From Roseomonas sp. OT10 (GTDB lineage Bacteria > Pseudomonadota > Alphaproteobacteria > Acetobacterales > Acetobacteraceae): a stretch of 64,000 nt of DNA. The first letter of the stretch is position 1, and each line of letters starts with the position of its first letter. Under the pieces are notes generated by a model that worked only from the letters and a program-made list of their open reading frames with translations, was not told the DNA's origin and ran no database searches. Shown here piece by piece: positions 43,514-52,773 of the stretch. A program made the position numbers and the translations under genes. Where the stretch lies: assembly GCF_020991085.1 (NCBI RefSeq), contig NZ_CP087719.1:930001-994000 (forward strand). Direction: 5' to 3'.

Positions 43514-45718
43514 GTGCCGCTGTCCCGCCGCCCGGTCCGCCCGGCCGTGCTGTCCCTGCTCCTCTGCCCCGCGGCCGCCTGGGCGCAGTCCGCGGGTTCC
43601 GGAGACAGCGTCGCCCTGCCCGAGATGGTGGTGACCGGCTCACGCGAGGAGCGCGCGATCGAGGACGTGCCCGCCACCATCAGCGTCATCGACCGCCAGC
43701 AGCTGGACCGGCAGAACGCCACCACCCCCCGCGACGCCATCCGCTACGAGCCGGGGGTGAGCTTCGGCAACCAGCCGGCGCGCGGCGGCGGCACCAACTT
43801 CGTCATCCGCGGCATCGGCGGGAACCGCGTGCGGGTGCAGGTGGACGGGGTGCGCCTGCCCGACTTCCCCGAGAGCAACATCGGCGCGGGCAACTACACC
43901 CGCGACTTCGTGGACCTGGAGACGATCAAGCGCATCGAGATCCTGCGCGGCCCGGCCTCGGCGCTCTACGGGTCGGACGCGCTGGGGGGCGTCGTCGCCT
44001 ATGTCACCAAGGACCCGTCCGACTACCTGACGGAGCCGGGGCGGAACGTCGCCTTCGGCGGGCGCCTCGGCTACAGCGGCGCCGACCAGTCCCTCTACCA
44101 GTCCATCCTCGGCGCCGCGCGGGCCGGCGACGTGGAGGCACTGGTGCAGTACGGCGCCCGCGTCGGGCACGAGGTGCGCCCGAACGGCAATGTCCTGCCC
44201 AACCCGCAGAACTACACGGACCAGAGCTTCCTGGCGAAGGTGGTCTGGCACCTGACGCCGATCGACACGCTGCGCCTGACCGGCGAGATCTTCCAGCGCG
44301 AGCTGGACACCACGCTGAACACGGACAGGCCCGGCTCGGCCGGCGCCTACGTCCTCGATTCCAGCGGCGACGACTACACCCGCCGCGCCCGCGTCAGCCT
44401 GGACTACACGCATGAGGGGCCGGTGCTCTTCGCCGACCGCGTGCAGGTCCGCGGCTGGTACGTGGACCTCGACCGCAGCGAGCGGACGGAGCAGTGGCGC
44501 TCCACCGCCACCAGCCTGGCCGCCGCGACGATCGGCGGGCCCAACCGCCTGCGGTTCACCAACAGCGGCTTCGACCAGAGCCTCTATGGCGGCGAGGTGC
44601 AGTTCGGCAACAGCTTCGAGCTGCTCGGCGGCCAGCACCGCCTCGTCTACGGCGCGACGCTGGAGCGCATCGAGACCTCCCGCCCGCGCGACCGCTTCGA
44701 GCAGAACCTGCTGACCGGCAGCGTCGCCACCACCGTCGCGGGCGAGACCTACCCGAACAAGAACTTCCCGGACACGACGACGACGCAGCTCGGCGTCTAC
44801 GTGCAGGACGAGATCACGCTCGGCCGCTTCACCCTGGTCCCCGGCGTGCGCTTCGACAACTACCAGCTGCGCCCGCATCCGGACGCGGACTTCCTGCGCT
44901 CCTCGGGCAGCGGCACCGCCTCGCAGGTCAGCGACCTCGACGAGTTCGCCGTCTCGCCCAAGCTCGGCGCCATCGCCCGGCTGGACGACCGCCTCTCCGC
45001 CTATGGCCAGTACGCCCGCGGCTTCCGCGCACCGCCCTACGACACGACGAACTTCGGCTTCACCAACCGCGCCTTCGGCTACGAGATCCTGCCAGCGGCC
45101 AACCTCGATTCCGAGACCAGCGACGGCTTCGAGATCGGCCTGCGCGGCCGCTGGCCCGACCGCAGCAACTTCCAGGTCGCCGGCTACTACAACCTCTACC
45201 ACGACTTCATCGACACCCGGGTGGTGGGCAATGCCGGCGGGCTGCAGCAGTTCCAGTACGTGAACGTCAGCAACGTCCACATCTACGGCGTCGAGGCGCG
45301 GGGCGAGTGGTACTTCCACCCCAACTGGGCGCTGCGGGGCAGCGCCGCCTATGCCCGCAGCGAGGACAAGGACACCGGCCGGCCGGTGGACAGCGTGGAC
45401 CCCGCCCGCTTCGTCGCCGGCCTCGCCTGGGACTCCGGCTGGGGACTGGGGGCGGAGGTGAACCTGACCCATGCGCTGCGGCACAACCAGGTCAGCTCCC
45501 CCACCTACTTCCGCGCGCCCTCCTACACGGTGCTGGACATCGCCGCGCATTACGACCTGGGGAGGAACCTCTCCATCAATGCCGGCCTGTTCAACGTGAC
45601 CAACGAGAAGTACTTCCTGACCCCCGACGTGGCCGGGGTTTCGGCCACCAGCGCCACCCGCGACCTCTACGCGCAGCCCGGGCGCTACGCCGCCGTCAAC
45701 CTGGTGCTACGCTGGTAG
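43514..45718 (+). CDS. TonB-dependent haem/haemoglobin receptor
   Basis: An outer-membrane beta-barrel receptor of 734 residues. The signal peptide (PAVLSLLLCPAAAWA) is followed by a TonB box-like MVVTGSREE, the plug domain with EDVPATISVIDRQQLDRQ and LRGPASALYGSDALGGVV, and a 22-strand barrel ending in aromatic LVLRW. The haemoglobin/haem receptor type (HmuR/HutA-like) is inferred from plug sequence and the haem genes that follow. GTG 43514 has AGGAG eight bases upstream. First gene of the haem locus, under the Fur-like box. Confidence 0.94.
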   Translation: MPLSRRPVRPAVLSLLLCPAAAWAQSAGSGDSVALPEMVVTGSREERAIEDVPATISVIDRQQLDRQNATTPRDAIRYEPGVSFGNQPARGGGTNFVIRGIGGNRVRVQVDGVRLPDFPESNIGAGNYTRDFVDLETIKRIEILRGPASALYGSDALGGVVAYVTKDPSDYLTEPGRNVAFGGRLGYSGADQSLYQSILGAARAGDVEALVQYGARVGHEVRPNGNVLPNPQNYTDQSFLAKVVWHLTPIDTLRLTGEIFQRELDTTLNTDRPGSAGAYVLDSSGDDYTRRARVSLDYTHEGPVLFADRVQVRGWYVDLDRSERTEQWRSTATSLAAATIGGPNRLRFTNSGFDQSLYGGEVQFGNSFELLGGQHRLVYGATLERIETSRPRDRFEQNLLTGSVATTVAGETYPNKNFPDTTTTQLGVYVQDEITLGRFTLVPGVRFDNYQLRPHPDADFLRSSGSGTASQVSDLDEFAVSPKLGAIARLDDRLSAYGQYARGFRAPPYDTTNFGFTNRAFGYEILPAANLDSETSDGFEIGLRGRWPDRSNFQVAGYYNLYHDFIDTRVVGNAGGLQQFQYVNVSNVHIYGVEARGEWYFHPNWALRGSAAYARSEDKDTGRPVDSVDPARFVAGLAWDSGWGLGAEVNLTHALRHNQVSSPTYFRAPSYTVLDIAAHYDLGRNLSINAGLFNVTNEKYFLTPDVAGVSATSATRDLYAQPGRYAAVNLVLRW

Positions 45719-45750
45719 CCATGTCTGAGGCCGAGGAGGGACCCGACGCG

Positions 45751-46812
45751 ATGGACGACCTGCCCCACCGCCACGCTTCCTTGCTGCGCGAGCAGCCCCG
45801 CCTGCGGGCCCGGGACGCCGCCCGCGCCCTGGGCACGACCGAGGCGGCGCTGGTCGCCAGCGGTGCCACGGGGCCGGCGGCGCCGCTGCGCCCCGACTGG
45901 GCCGCGCTGATCGGCGCGCTGCCGAAGGTCGGCGGCATCATGGCGCTGACCCGCAACGAGCACGCGGTGCACGAGCGGCACGGCGCCTTCCGGGACGTCT
46001 CCTCCGGCCCCGGGCACATCCTGGTGCTGGGGCCGGACATCGACCTGCGCCTCTTCCCCGGCGGCTGGGCCTATGCCTATGCGCTGGGGGGCGAGCGGCC
46101 CTCGATCCAGATCTTCGACCGGGACGGGGAGGCGGTGCACAAGGTCTACGCCACCGGCGAGACGGACCGCGACGCCTGGGCCGCGCTGTGCCGCGACTTC
46201 GCCGCGCCGGCAGCCGGGCCCGGTGCCGCCCGGCCGCCCCTGGCCCCGGCCGTGCCGGAGCCGCCGCCGACGGAGACCCTGGTGGATGCCAAGGGGCTGC
46301 GCCAGGACTGGCTGGCGCTGCAGGACACGCACGACTTCGTCACGCTGCTGAAGCGGCACAAGGCGAGCCGCCGCCAGGCCTTCCGCCTGGCCGGCGACGA
46401 CCTGGCCCGGCCGCTCGCCACCACCGCCGGATCCGCCACGCTGCGCCTCGCCGCCGCGCGCGAGGTGCCGGTGATGGTCTTCGTCGGCAACCGCCACGCC
46501 ATCCAGATCCACACCGGCCCCGTCCACCGCCTGGTGGACGTGCCCGGCTGGTTCAACGTGCTCGACCCCGCCTTCAACCTGCACCTGCGCGAGGCGGGCG
46601 TGACCGAGGCCTGGCGCGTGGTGAAGCCCACCGTGGACGGCGTGGTCACCTCGATCGAGCTGCTGGACGAGGCGGGGCGTCCGGTCGCCCTGCTGTTCGG
46701 CGCCCGCAAGCCCGGCCAGCCGGAGCGCGAGGACTGGCGGGCGCTGGCCGCCGAGATCGCCGAGGGCGGCCCGGGCGGCGGCTCCCGCGCGGCGGTCGAC
46801 GCGGCGGCGTGA
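45751..46812 (+). CDS. hmuS: Haem-degrading/haem-trafficking factor, HemS family
   Basis: A cytoplasmic haem-binding protein with two homologous HemS repeats (about residues 25-165 and 195-330). It binds haem delivered by the ABC importer and may release its iron. Typical segments are GGIMALTRNEHAVHERHG and GNRHAIQIHTGPVHRL, the latter with the histidine region of the second repeat, then WFNVLDPAFNLHL. ATG 45751 has GAGGAGGG upstream; ATG 45721, two bases after the receptor stop, would add ten residues. The stop overlaps the hmuT start (TGATG). Confidence 0.93.
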   Translation: MDDLPHRHASLLREQPRLRARDAARALGTTEAALVASGATGPAAPLRPDWAALIGALPKVGGIMALTRNEHAVHERHGAFRDVSSGPGHILVLGPDIDLRLFPGGWAYAYALGGERPSIQIFDRDGEAVHKVYATGETDRDAWAALCRDFAAPAAGPGAARPPLAPAVPEPPPTETLVDAKGLRQDWLALQDTHDFVTLLKRHKASRRQAFRLAGDDLARPLATTAGSATLRLAAAREVPVMVFVGNRHAIQIHTGPVHRLVDVPGWFNVLDPAFNLHLREAGVTEAWRVVKPTVDGVVTSIELLDEAGRPVALLFGARKPGQPEREDWRALAAEIAEGGPGGGSRAAVDAAA

Positions 46813-47696
46813 TGCGCCGGCGCGCCCTCCTCGCCGCCGCGGCCGCGTGGCCGGCCCTCCGCCCCGCGCCCGGGCGGGCGGCGGGCCCCTCGCGGATCGT
46901 CTGCGTCGGCGGGGCGCTGACCGAATGCGTCTTCGCGCTCGGCCAGGGGGACAAGGTGGTGGGGGTGGATTCGACCAGCCTCTTCCCCGCCGCCGCCCGC
47001 GCGCTGCCCAACATCGGCTACATGCGCGCCCTGCCGCCCGAGGGCGTGGTGTCCCTCCACCCCGACCTGCTGCTGCTCTCCGACGAGGCGGGGCCGCCCG
47101 GGGCGGTGGAGACGCTGCGCGCCGCCCATCTGTCGCTGCACTCCATCCCCGACCAGGCCGGGGGCGAGGCCGCGGTGGCCAAGCTGCGGGCGGTGGCCGG
47201 GGCGCTGGGCGTCTCGCCCGAGCCCGTGGCCGGTGCCCTGGCCGCCGACTGGGCGGCGATGGACGCGCCGATCGCCGCCCTGGCCGGCCGTCCCCGCGTG
47301 CTCTTCCTGCTGGCGGCCAGCAGCGGCGCGCCGCTGGCCGCCGGCCGCGGCACCCATGCCGAGGCGGCCATCGCCTCGGCCGGGGCGGTGAACGTGGTCG
47401 GGGGCTTCGCCGGCTACCGCCCGCTCTCGGCGGAGGCGGCGGCGACGCTGGCGCCCGACACGATCCTGCTGATGGACCACGCCCTGCAGGGTCTCGGCGG
47501 CCGCGAGGCGCTGCGCCGCATCCCCGCCGTCGCCGTCACCCCGGCCGGCGCGTCCGGCCGCATCCTGACCATGGACGGCGCCTACATGCTCGGCTTCGGG
47601 CCGCGCGCCGCCCATGCCCGCCGGGACCTCGCCCTGCTGCTCCATCCGGGCGCGACCCTGCCGGAGCTGCCCGACCGGCCCTGGCTGCGGGGATGA
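46812..47696 (+). CDS. hmuT: Haem ABC transporter substrate-binding protein
   Basis: A periplasmic haem-binding protein of 294 residues. A short signal peptide (RRRALLAAAAAWPALRPAPG) precedes the type III binding-protein fold with RIVCVGGALTECVFALGQGDKVVGVD and PNIGYMRALPPEGVVSLHPDLLLLSDEAGP, both hallmark HmuT segments. The C-terminal lobe has GRILTMDGAYMLGFGPR. It starts inside the hmuS stop codon, so the two are coupled. A 220-bp gap with a strong hairpin separates it from hmuU. Confidence 0.93.
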   Translation: MRRRALLAAAAAWPALRPAPGRAAGPSRIVCVGGALTECVFALGQGDKVVGVDSTSLFPAAARALPNIGYMRALPPEGVVSLHPDLLLLSDEAGPPGAVETLRAAHLSLHSIPDQAGGEAAVAKLRAVAGALGVSPEPVAGALAADWAAMDAPIAALAGRPRVLFLLAASSGAPLAAGRGTHAEAAIASAGAVNVVGGFAGYRPLSAEAAATLAPDTILLMDHALQGLGGREALRRIPAVAVTPAGASGRILTMDGAYMLGFGPRAAHARRDLALLLHPGATLPELPDRPWLRG

Positions 47697-47875
47697 TGCG
47701 CGGCGCCTCCCCGGCCCCCGGCGATGTCCGCCATCCTGCCCGCGGCCCCGCATCCCGTCCCGGCGTCCCGCCTGTCCGCGCCCTCGCCGCCGGCACGCCG
47801 CAGGCTGCGCGGGATGCCCGCCCTGCACCCGGGGCAGGCTCCGCCGGGCCGCGGACCCTCCGGCGCAGGGCGGCG

Positions 47876-47902
47876 GGGCCGGGCGGGGTCCCCGCCCGGC
47901 CC
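47876..47902 (+). other. Strong hairpin in the hmuT-hmuU gap
   Basis: GGGCCGGGCGGG and CCCGCCCGGCCC form a perfect 12-bp stem with triloop GTC, 15 bases upstream of hmuU. In an otherwise tightly overlapped operon this gap is unusual. The hairpin could attenuate expression of the membrane genes, stabilise the upstream mRNA, or mask the hmuU ribosome-binding site. Confidence 0.6.
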
Positions 47903-47916
47903 GCCGCCCCCGGGCC

Positions 47917-48972
47917 ATGAGTGCCGCGCGCCTGACACCCCCCCGCGCCCGCGCGACGCTGATCGCGGCCGTGCTGCTGGTGGCCTCGCTGCTGGCGGCG
48001 GTGCTGTTCGGCCCGGCGCATGTCTCCGCGGCGGGGCTTCTCGCCGTCCTGCGGGATCTGCTGGGGCTGGGGGCCTTGCCGGCGGAGCATGCGCGCGACG
48101 CCGCGGTCCTGAACGTGGTGCGCGCCCCGCGGGCGGTGGTGGGCGCGCTGGTCGGGGCGGGCCTGGGCTGCGCCGGGGCGGTGCTGCAGGGGCTGTTCCG
48201 CAATCCGCTGGCCGATCCGGCGCTGATCGGCGTGTCCTCCGGCGCCGCGCTCTTCGCCGTGGGCGGCATCGTGCTGGGGCATGGGCTGGTCGGGCTGGCG
48301 GGCGGGGCCTTCGGCCTGTGGCTGCTGCCGGGGCTGGCCTTCCTGGGCGGGCTGGCGGCCACGCTGCTGATCGCGCGGCTGGCCACGCGCGGCGGCGCGG
48401 TGGGGGTCGGCACGCTGCTGCTGGCGGGGATCGGGGTGAACGCGCTCTGCGCCGCGGGGCTGGGGCTGTTCATCGCCATCGCCGACGACCGGCAGGCGCG
48501 GGACATCAACTTCTGGATGCTGGGCAGCCTGGCCGGGGCGCGCTGGCCGCAGGTGCCGGTGCTGCTGGTGCTGGTGCTGGGGCCCTGCCTGGGGATGCTG
48601 GGCCTGGCCCGGCCGCTGAACGCGCTGATGCTGGGCGAGCGCGAGGCCTTCCACCTCGGCGTGTCGGTGGAGCGGGCCAAGCGCGCCGCGATCCTGCTGG
48701 CGGCGCTGGCGGTCGCGGCGGCGGTGGCGTTCAGCGGGATGATCGGCTTCGTCGGGCTGGTGGTGCCGCATCTGGTGCGGATGACGGTGGGGCCGGACCA
48801 CCGGGTGGTGCTGCCCTGCGCGGCGCTGCTGGGGGCGGCGCTGCTGGTGGCGGCCGACCTGGTGGCGCGCAGCCTGGTCGCCCCGTCCGAGCTGCCGATC
48901 GGCGTCATCACCGGGCTGGTGGGGGCGCCGTTCTTCCTCTGGCTGCTGCGGCACCGGCGGGTGGGCCCGTGA
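47917..48972 (+). CDS. hmuU: Haem ABC transporter permease
   Basis: A FecCD-family inner-membrane permease of 351 residues with about ten helices. Diagnostic are RAPRAVVGALVGAGLGCAGAVLQGLFRNPLADPALIGVSSGA in pieces, the helix WMLGSLAGARWPQV, and GMIGFVGLVVPHLVRMTVG near the C-terminus, which contacts HmuV. Start at ATG 47917; there is no strong Shine-Dalgarno, perhaps because of the hairpin just upstream. It overlaps hmuV by four bases (GTGA). Confidence 0.94.
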   Translation: MSAARLTPPRARATLIAAVLLVASLLAAVLFGPAHVSAAGLLAVLRDLLGLGALPAEHARDAAVLNVVRAPRAVVGALVGAGLGCAGAVLQGLFRNPLADPALIGVSSGAALFAVGGIVLGHGLVGLAGGAFGLWLLPGLAFLGGLAATLLIARLATRGGAVGVGTLLLAGIGVNALCAAGLGLFIAIADDRQARDINFWMLGSLAGARWPQVPVLLVLVLGPCLGMLGLARPLNALMLGEREAFHLGVSVERAKRAAILLAALAVAAAVAFSGMIGFVGLVVPHLVRMTVGPDHRVVLPCAALLGAALLVAADLVARSLVAPSELPIGVITGLVGAPFFLWLLRHRRVGP

Positions 48973-49748
48973 TCGCGGCCGAGGGCATCGTGCTGGAGGC
49001 GGATGGGCGGCGGCTGCTCGACGGCGTCTCGGTGACGATGCGGCCGGGCGAGGTGCTGGCGGTGGTCGGCCCCAACGGCGCCGGGAAGTCCACCCTGCTG
49101 CACGTCCTGGCCGGCGACCTGCGCCCGGCGGCCGGCCGGGTCGCCCTGCAGGGCCGTGCCCTGCGCGACTGGACGGCGGGCGACCTGGCGCGGTGCCGGG
49201 CGGTGATGGGGCAGCAGGCGGCGCTGGCCTTCGACATGGCGGCGGAGGAGGTGGTGGCGCTGGGGCGCATGCCCTGGCAGGGGCTGCCGCCATCGGCCCG
49301 CGACGCGGCGGCGGTGCGGGACGCGCTGGAGCGGGCCGGGGTCTCGGACCTGGCGCGGCGCATCTATGCCACCCTGTCGGGCGGCGAGCGGCAGCGGGTC
49401 CAGCTCGCCCGCGCCCTGGCACAGCTGGACGGCGCGGCGCGCCCGGCGGCGCTGCTGCTGGACGAGCCGACCGCCAGCCTGGACGTGCGCCACCGCGCCG
49501 CGCTGCTGCGGACCCTGCGCGGACTGGCGGGGGAGGGGATGGCGGTGCTGGTGGTCCTGCACGACCTGCAGGAGACGGCCGCCTGCGCCGACCGGGTGCT
49601 GGTGCTGCATGACGGCCGCGCCGTCGCCTGCGGCCCCGTGGCGGAGGTGCTGGAGCCGGAGCGGCTGCATGCCGTCTACGGGCTGGGCTTCCGGCGGCAG
49701 GCGGATGGCAGCCTGGCGCCGGACTACTCGGGGGCGCTGGGCCGCTAG
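48969..49748 (+). CDS. hmuV: Haem ABC transporter ATP-binding protein
   Basis: The ATPase of the haem importer, 259 residues. Walker A is VGPNGAGKSTLLHVLAGD near residue 34, the signature LSGGERQRVQLARAL, Walker B ALLLDEPTASLD and the switch region VVLHDLQETAACADRVLVL. HmuV-typical segments such as VMGQQAALAFDMAAEEVVALGR are present. GTG 48969 overlaps the hmuU stop. Last gene of the haem locus; a four-copy AGGCG repeat begins on the base after its stop. Confidence 0.95.
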   Translation: MIAAEGIVLEADGRRLLDGVSVTMRPGEVLAVVGPNGAGKSTLLHVLAGDLRPAAGRVALQGRALRDWTAGDLARCRAVMGQQAALAFDMAAEEVVALGRMPWQGLPPSARDAAAVRDALERAGVSDLARRIYATLSGGERQRVQLARALAQLDGAARPAALLLDEPTASLDVRHRAALLRTLRGLAGEGMAVLVVLHDLQETAACADRVLVLHDGRAVACGPVAEVLEPERLHAVYGLGFRRQADGSLAPDYSGALGR

Positions 49749-49768
49749 AGGCGAGGCGAGGCGAGGCG
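49749..49768 (+). repeat. Pentanucleotide repeat (AGGCG)x4
   Basis: Four perfect AGGCG units immediately after the hmuV stop codon. It is short and non-coding; the pattern is prone to slippage but has no evident function. Confidence 0.85.
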
Positions 49769-50063
49769 CGGTCCGGTCGGGACGGCGGCGTTCCGCCCCG
49801 GGACGCTGCTTTCAGGGCCGGCCCACGCCTCCGCGTGCGTCCGCTCCCGGCGGACGGCGCGAAGCCGGACGGGCCCCGGGGGAGGGGGCAGGCACCGGGC
49901 CTTCCGGACGCAGGGGTGGGGGCGGCGGGCGCAGGCGGCGGACGCACGGCAGGGCCGGCGCCAGCCCAGGTTGACCCCTCGTTGCGGCGCTGCGAAACAC
50001 CCTGGCCTGCCGGGTCCCCGGGCGGCTTCCCACCACCCACGCGACAAGAGGGCGAACCAGGCC
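49749..50063. other. Intergenic region and leader of metK
   Basis: 315 bases without a supported gene, between hmuV and metK. It contains the AGGCG repeat, a GTCCGC/GCGGAC hairpin near 49850, and the leader GTTGACCCCTCGTTGCGG near 49970. metK leaders in alphaproteobacteria can carry SAM-sensing riboswitches, but I could not recognise a SAM-II or SAM/SAH core here by eye. It must contain the metK promoter. Confidence 0.5.
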
Positions 50064-51251
50064 ATGCGCGACAAGGGCGAGTATCTCTTCACCTCGGAAT
50101 CCGTCTCCGAGGGCCACCCGGACAAGGTCGCCGACCGCATCAGCGACACGGTCCTCGACGCCTACCTGCGGGAGGACCCCTATGCCCGGGTCGCCTGCGA
50201 GACGATGGTGACGACGAACCGCATCATCCTGGCCGGCGAGACCCGCGGCCCCGGCAGCGTCACGCCGGAATACCTGATGCACCTCGCGCGGCTGGCGGTG
50301 CACGACATCGGCTACGACCAGGAGGGCTTCTCCTGGAAGAACGCGCATGTGGAATGCCACCTGCACGCCCAGTCGGCCCATATCGCCCAGGGCGTGGACG
50401 CGGCCGGCAACAAGGACGAGGGCGCCGGCGACCAGGGCATCATGTTCGGCTTCGCCTGCGACGAGACGCCGGAGCTGATGCCCGCTCCGCTCTACTACGC
50501 GCACCTGATCCTGCGCCGGATCAGCGAGCTGCGGCACAATGACGACAAGTCCGTGGCCGGGCTGCTGCCGGACGCGAAGTCCCAGGTCACGCTGCGCTAC
50601 GTGGACGGCAAGCCGGTCGGCGCCACCTCCGTCGTGCTCTCCACCCAGCACGAGGAGGCGCTGAGCCAGGAGCAGGTCCGCGCCATCGTCCAGCCGATCA
50701 TCGAGAGCAGCCTGCCCCGGGGCTGGATGCCCGCGGAGGAGGAGCTCTACGTCAACCCGACCGGCACCTTCGTCATCGGCGGGCCGGACGGCGATTGCGG
50801 CCTGACCGGGCGCAAGATCATCGTCGACACCTATGGCGGCGCGGCCCCGCACGGCGGCGGCGCCTTCTCGGGCAAGGATCCGACCAAGGTCGACCGCTCG
50901 GCGGCCTATGCCTGCCGCTACCTGGCGAAGAACGTGGTCGCGGCCGGGCTGGCCAGCCGCTGCACCATCCAGGTCTCCTACGCCATCGGCGTGTCCAAGC
51001 CGCTCTCGGTCTATTTCGACCTGCACGGCACGGGCCGCGACGTGGACGAGGACAAGCTGGCCCGCGTGGTGAACGAGATGGTCAACCTCTCGCCGCGCGG
51101 CATCCGCGAGCACCTGCAGCTCAACCGGGCGATCTACGTCCCCACCTCGGCCTATGGCCATTTCGGCCGCACCCCGGACGAGGAGAAGGGCACCTTCACC
51201 TGGGAGCGGACGGACCTGGCCGCCGAGCTGAAGCGCGCCTTCGGCCGCTGA
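50064..51251 (+). CDS. metK: S-adenosylmethionine synthetase
   Basis: MetK makes S-adenosylmethionine from methionine and ATP. The 395-residue protein opens with [20 protein letters not shown], the methionine-binding region, and contains [16 protein letters not shown] and [19 protein letters not shown], the two PROSITE signature blocks. ATG 50064 has AGAGGG at moderate distance. It is followed two bases later by trmB, which consumes SAM, so the two are likely co-transcribed. metX, for methionine synthesis, is at the right edge of the window. Confidence 0.97.
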   Translation: MRDKGEYLFTSESVSEGHPDKVADRISDTVLDAYLREDPYARVACETMVTTNRIILAGETRGPGSVTPEYLMHLARLAVHDIGYDQEGFSWKNAHVECHLHAQSAHIAQGVDAAGNKDEGAGDQGIMFGFACDETPELMPAPLYYAHLILRRISELRHNDDKSVAGLLPDAKSQVTLRYVDGKPVGATSVVLSTQHEEALSQEQVRAIVQPIIESSLPRGWMPAEEELYVNPTGTFVIGGPDGDCGLTGRKIIVDTYGGAAPHGGGAFSGKDPTKVDRSAAYACRYLAKNVVAAGLASRCTIQVSYAIGVSKPLSVYFDLHGTGRDVDEDKLARVVNEMVNLSPRGIREHLQLNRAIYVPTSAYGHFGRTPDEEKGTFTWERTDLAAELKRAFGR

Positions 51252-51252
51252 C

Positions 51253-51999
51253 GTGACCCCGGACGCCGAGCCCGGGGCGCACCCCCCGGCGCCCGGCGCG
51301 CCGGAGGGCGGCCCCCCCGCGGTCCCGGACCGGCTCTACGGCCGGCGCCGGGGCCATCCCCTCCGCGTCCGGCAGCAGCGGCTGCTGGAGGCGGGGGCGC
51401 CGCGCCTGTCGCTGGACCCGGCGCGGCTGGACGATCCGGCCGCCGCCTTCGCGACCCGGCCGGCGGCGCTGTGGCTGGAGATCGGCTTCGGCGGCGGCGA
51501 GCATGCCGAGGCCCTGGCCCGCGCCAACCCGGGCGTCGGGCTGATCGCCGCCGAGGTCTTCGAGAACGGCATCTGCTCCCTCCTCTCCCGCCTGTTGCCG
51601 GAGGGCGAGGAGGCCACCGCGCCCGGCCTGCCCAACCTGCGGCTCTGGACCCGGGACGCGCGGCACCTGCTGGCGGCGTTGCCGGAGGGGGCGCTGGACC
51701 GGCTCTACCTGATGTTTCCCGACCCCTGGCCGAAGGCGCGCCATGCCAAGCGGCGCTTCGTGCACCCGGCCACCCTGCCGCTGGTCGCCCGCGCCCTGCG
51801 CCCCGGCGGGGAATGGCGGATCGCCAGCGACCACCTCGTCTACCAGGGCTGGGTCGAGGAGGTGATGGGCGCCCAGGCGCTGTTCGAGCCCGTCTCGGAT
51901 TCGCTGCAACGCCCCGCCGACGGCTTCCCCACCCGTTACGAGGCCAAGGCCCACCGCGAGGGCCGCACCCCGCGCTACTGGAGCTTCCGCCGGCGCTGA
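51253..51999 (+). CDS. trmB: tRNA (guanine-N7-)-methyltransferase
   Basis: TrmB methylates G46 in the variable loop of tRNAs using SAM. The 248-residue protein has the SAM site EIGFGGGEHAEALARANP, the second motif LWTRDARHLLAALPEG, and the diagnostic LMFPDPWPKARHAKRRFV followed by RIASDHLVYQGWVEEVM. GTG 51253 lies two bases after the metK stop, suggesting translational coupling. The first 30 residues form a Pro/Gly/Ala-rich extension with no obvious role. Confidence 0.95.
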   Translation: MTPDAEPGAHPPAPGAPEGGPPAVPDRLYGRRRGHPLRVRQQRLLEAGAPRLSLDPARLDDPAAAFATRPAALWLEIGFGGGEHAEALARANPGVGLIAAEVFENGICSLLSRLLPEGEEATAPGLPNLRLWTRDARHLLAALPEGALDRLYLMFPDPWPKARHAKRRFVHPATLPLVARALRPGGEWRIASDHLVYQGWVEEVMGAQALFEPVSDSLQRPADGFPTRYEAKAHREGRTPRYWSFRRR

Positions 52000-52119
52000 T
52001 CCCGCCGGGGCGGTGGTCCCCGGCCGCGGCCCGGTGGGGGAGGGGCGTCCGGATTCCCCTTGCCCCGGGCGGCGGGGGGGACTACATCCACCCCGTTGAC
52101 AATCCGCCTGTACCAGGGG

Positions 52120-52146
52120 GGTGGCCTTCGCGGGCCGCCTTTTTTT
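52120..52146 (+). terminator. Intrinsic terminator/attenuator at the rimP start
   Basis: A stem of seven pairs (52120-52126 with 52133-52139, one G-T wobble), loop TTCGCG, then seven Ts (52140-52146): a textbook intrinsic terminator. It lies just before rimP, so it probably ends the metK-trmB transcript or attenuates the rimP-nusA-infB operon. NusA, encoded downstream, modulates such hairpins, so autoregulation is an attractive inference. Confidence 0.75.
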
Positions 52147-52147
52147 G

Positions 52148-52768
52148 TTGCCGAAGCCTGACGCTGCCGACGAATCCAACCTCCATGAGGGGCTCGAGGC
52201 CCGTCTTGCGCGGACCATCACCCCGACCCTGACCGGCATGGGCTACGAGCTGGTGCGCGTGCAGGTCAGCGGCACCCGCACGCCCACCGTGCAGGTGATG
52301 GCCGACCGGGCGGACGGCACGATGATCGGCGTGGAGGATTGCGAGGCGATCAGCCACGCGCTGGGTGCGGTGCTGGACGTCGAGGACCCCTTCTCCGGCG
52401 AGTGGAACCTGGAGGTCTCCTCGGCGGGGATCGACCGGCCGCTCACCCGCACCAAGGACTGGGTCCGCTTCGCCGGCCACGTCGCCACCGTGGAACTGCT
52501 GGTGCCGCAGGACGGCCGCCGCCGGTTCCGGGGCATCATCCTGTCCGGCGACGACGAGCGGGTGCGGCTGCGCCTGGACGACGGCAGCGATGCCGAGCTG
52601 GCGCGCGATGTCATCCGCCGCGCCAAGCTGGTGCTGACCGACGAGCTGATCGCCGCGACCGCGGTGCCTGCGGCGGAGGAGGAGGACGGCGCCGATGCCC
52701 CGGCCCCCCGGCCCGGGAAGCCGCCCCCGAAGAACAAGGGCCCCAAGGGCCCTAGCAAGAGGAACTGA
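52148..52768 (+). CDS. rimP: Ribosome maturation factor RimP
   Basis: RimP is needed for 30S subunit maturation. The conserved parts are [32 protein letters not shown] and the diagnostic [23 protein letters not shown], followed by the C-terminal Sm-like domain and a Lys/Pro-rich tail ending [10 protein letters not shown]. The start is odd: no ATG or GTG lies between the terminator and the conserved region, leaving TTG 52145 or 52148 right after the T-run, or GTG 52121 inside the terminator stem. TTG 52148 gives 206 residues. Heads the rimP-nusA-ylxR-infB-rbfA operon. Confidence 0.93.
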   Translation: MPKPDAADESNLHEGLEARLARTITPTLTGMGYELVRVQVSGTRTPTVQVMADRADGTMIGVEDCEAISHALGAVLDVEDPFSGEWNLEVSSAGIDRPLTRTKDWVRFAGHVATVELLVPQDGRRRFRGIILSGDDERVRLRLDDGSDAELARDVIRRAKLVLTDELIAATAVPAAEEEDGADAPAPRPGKPPPKNKGPKGPSKRN

Positions 52769-52773
52769 AGACG

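Noticed and set aside
46146-49670. 1174-codon antisense frame across the haem genes
   Set aside because: It covers four clear haem genes on the other strand; the composition is Arg/Pro/Ala/Gly-rich and unlike a real protein.
49749-50063. SAM riboswitch upstream of metK
   Set aside because: Sought because metK often has one, but no SAM-II or SAM/SAH core could be recognised by eye. A covariance-model search (Infernal with Rfam) would settle it.
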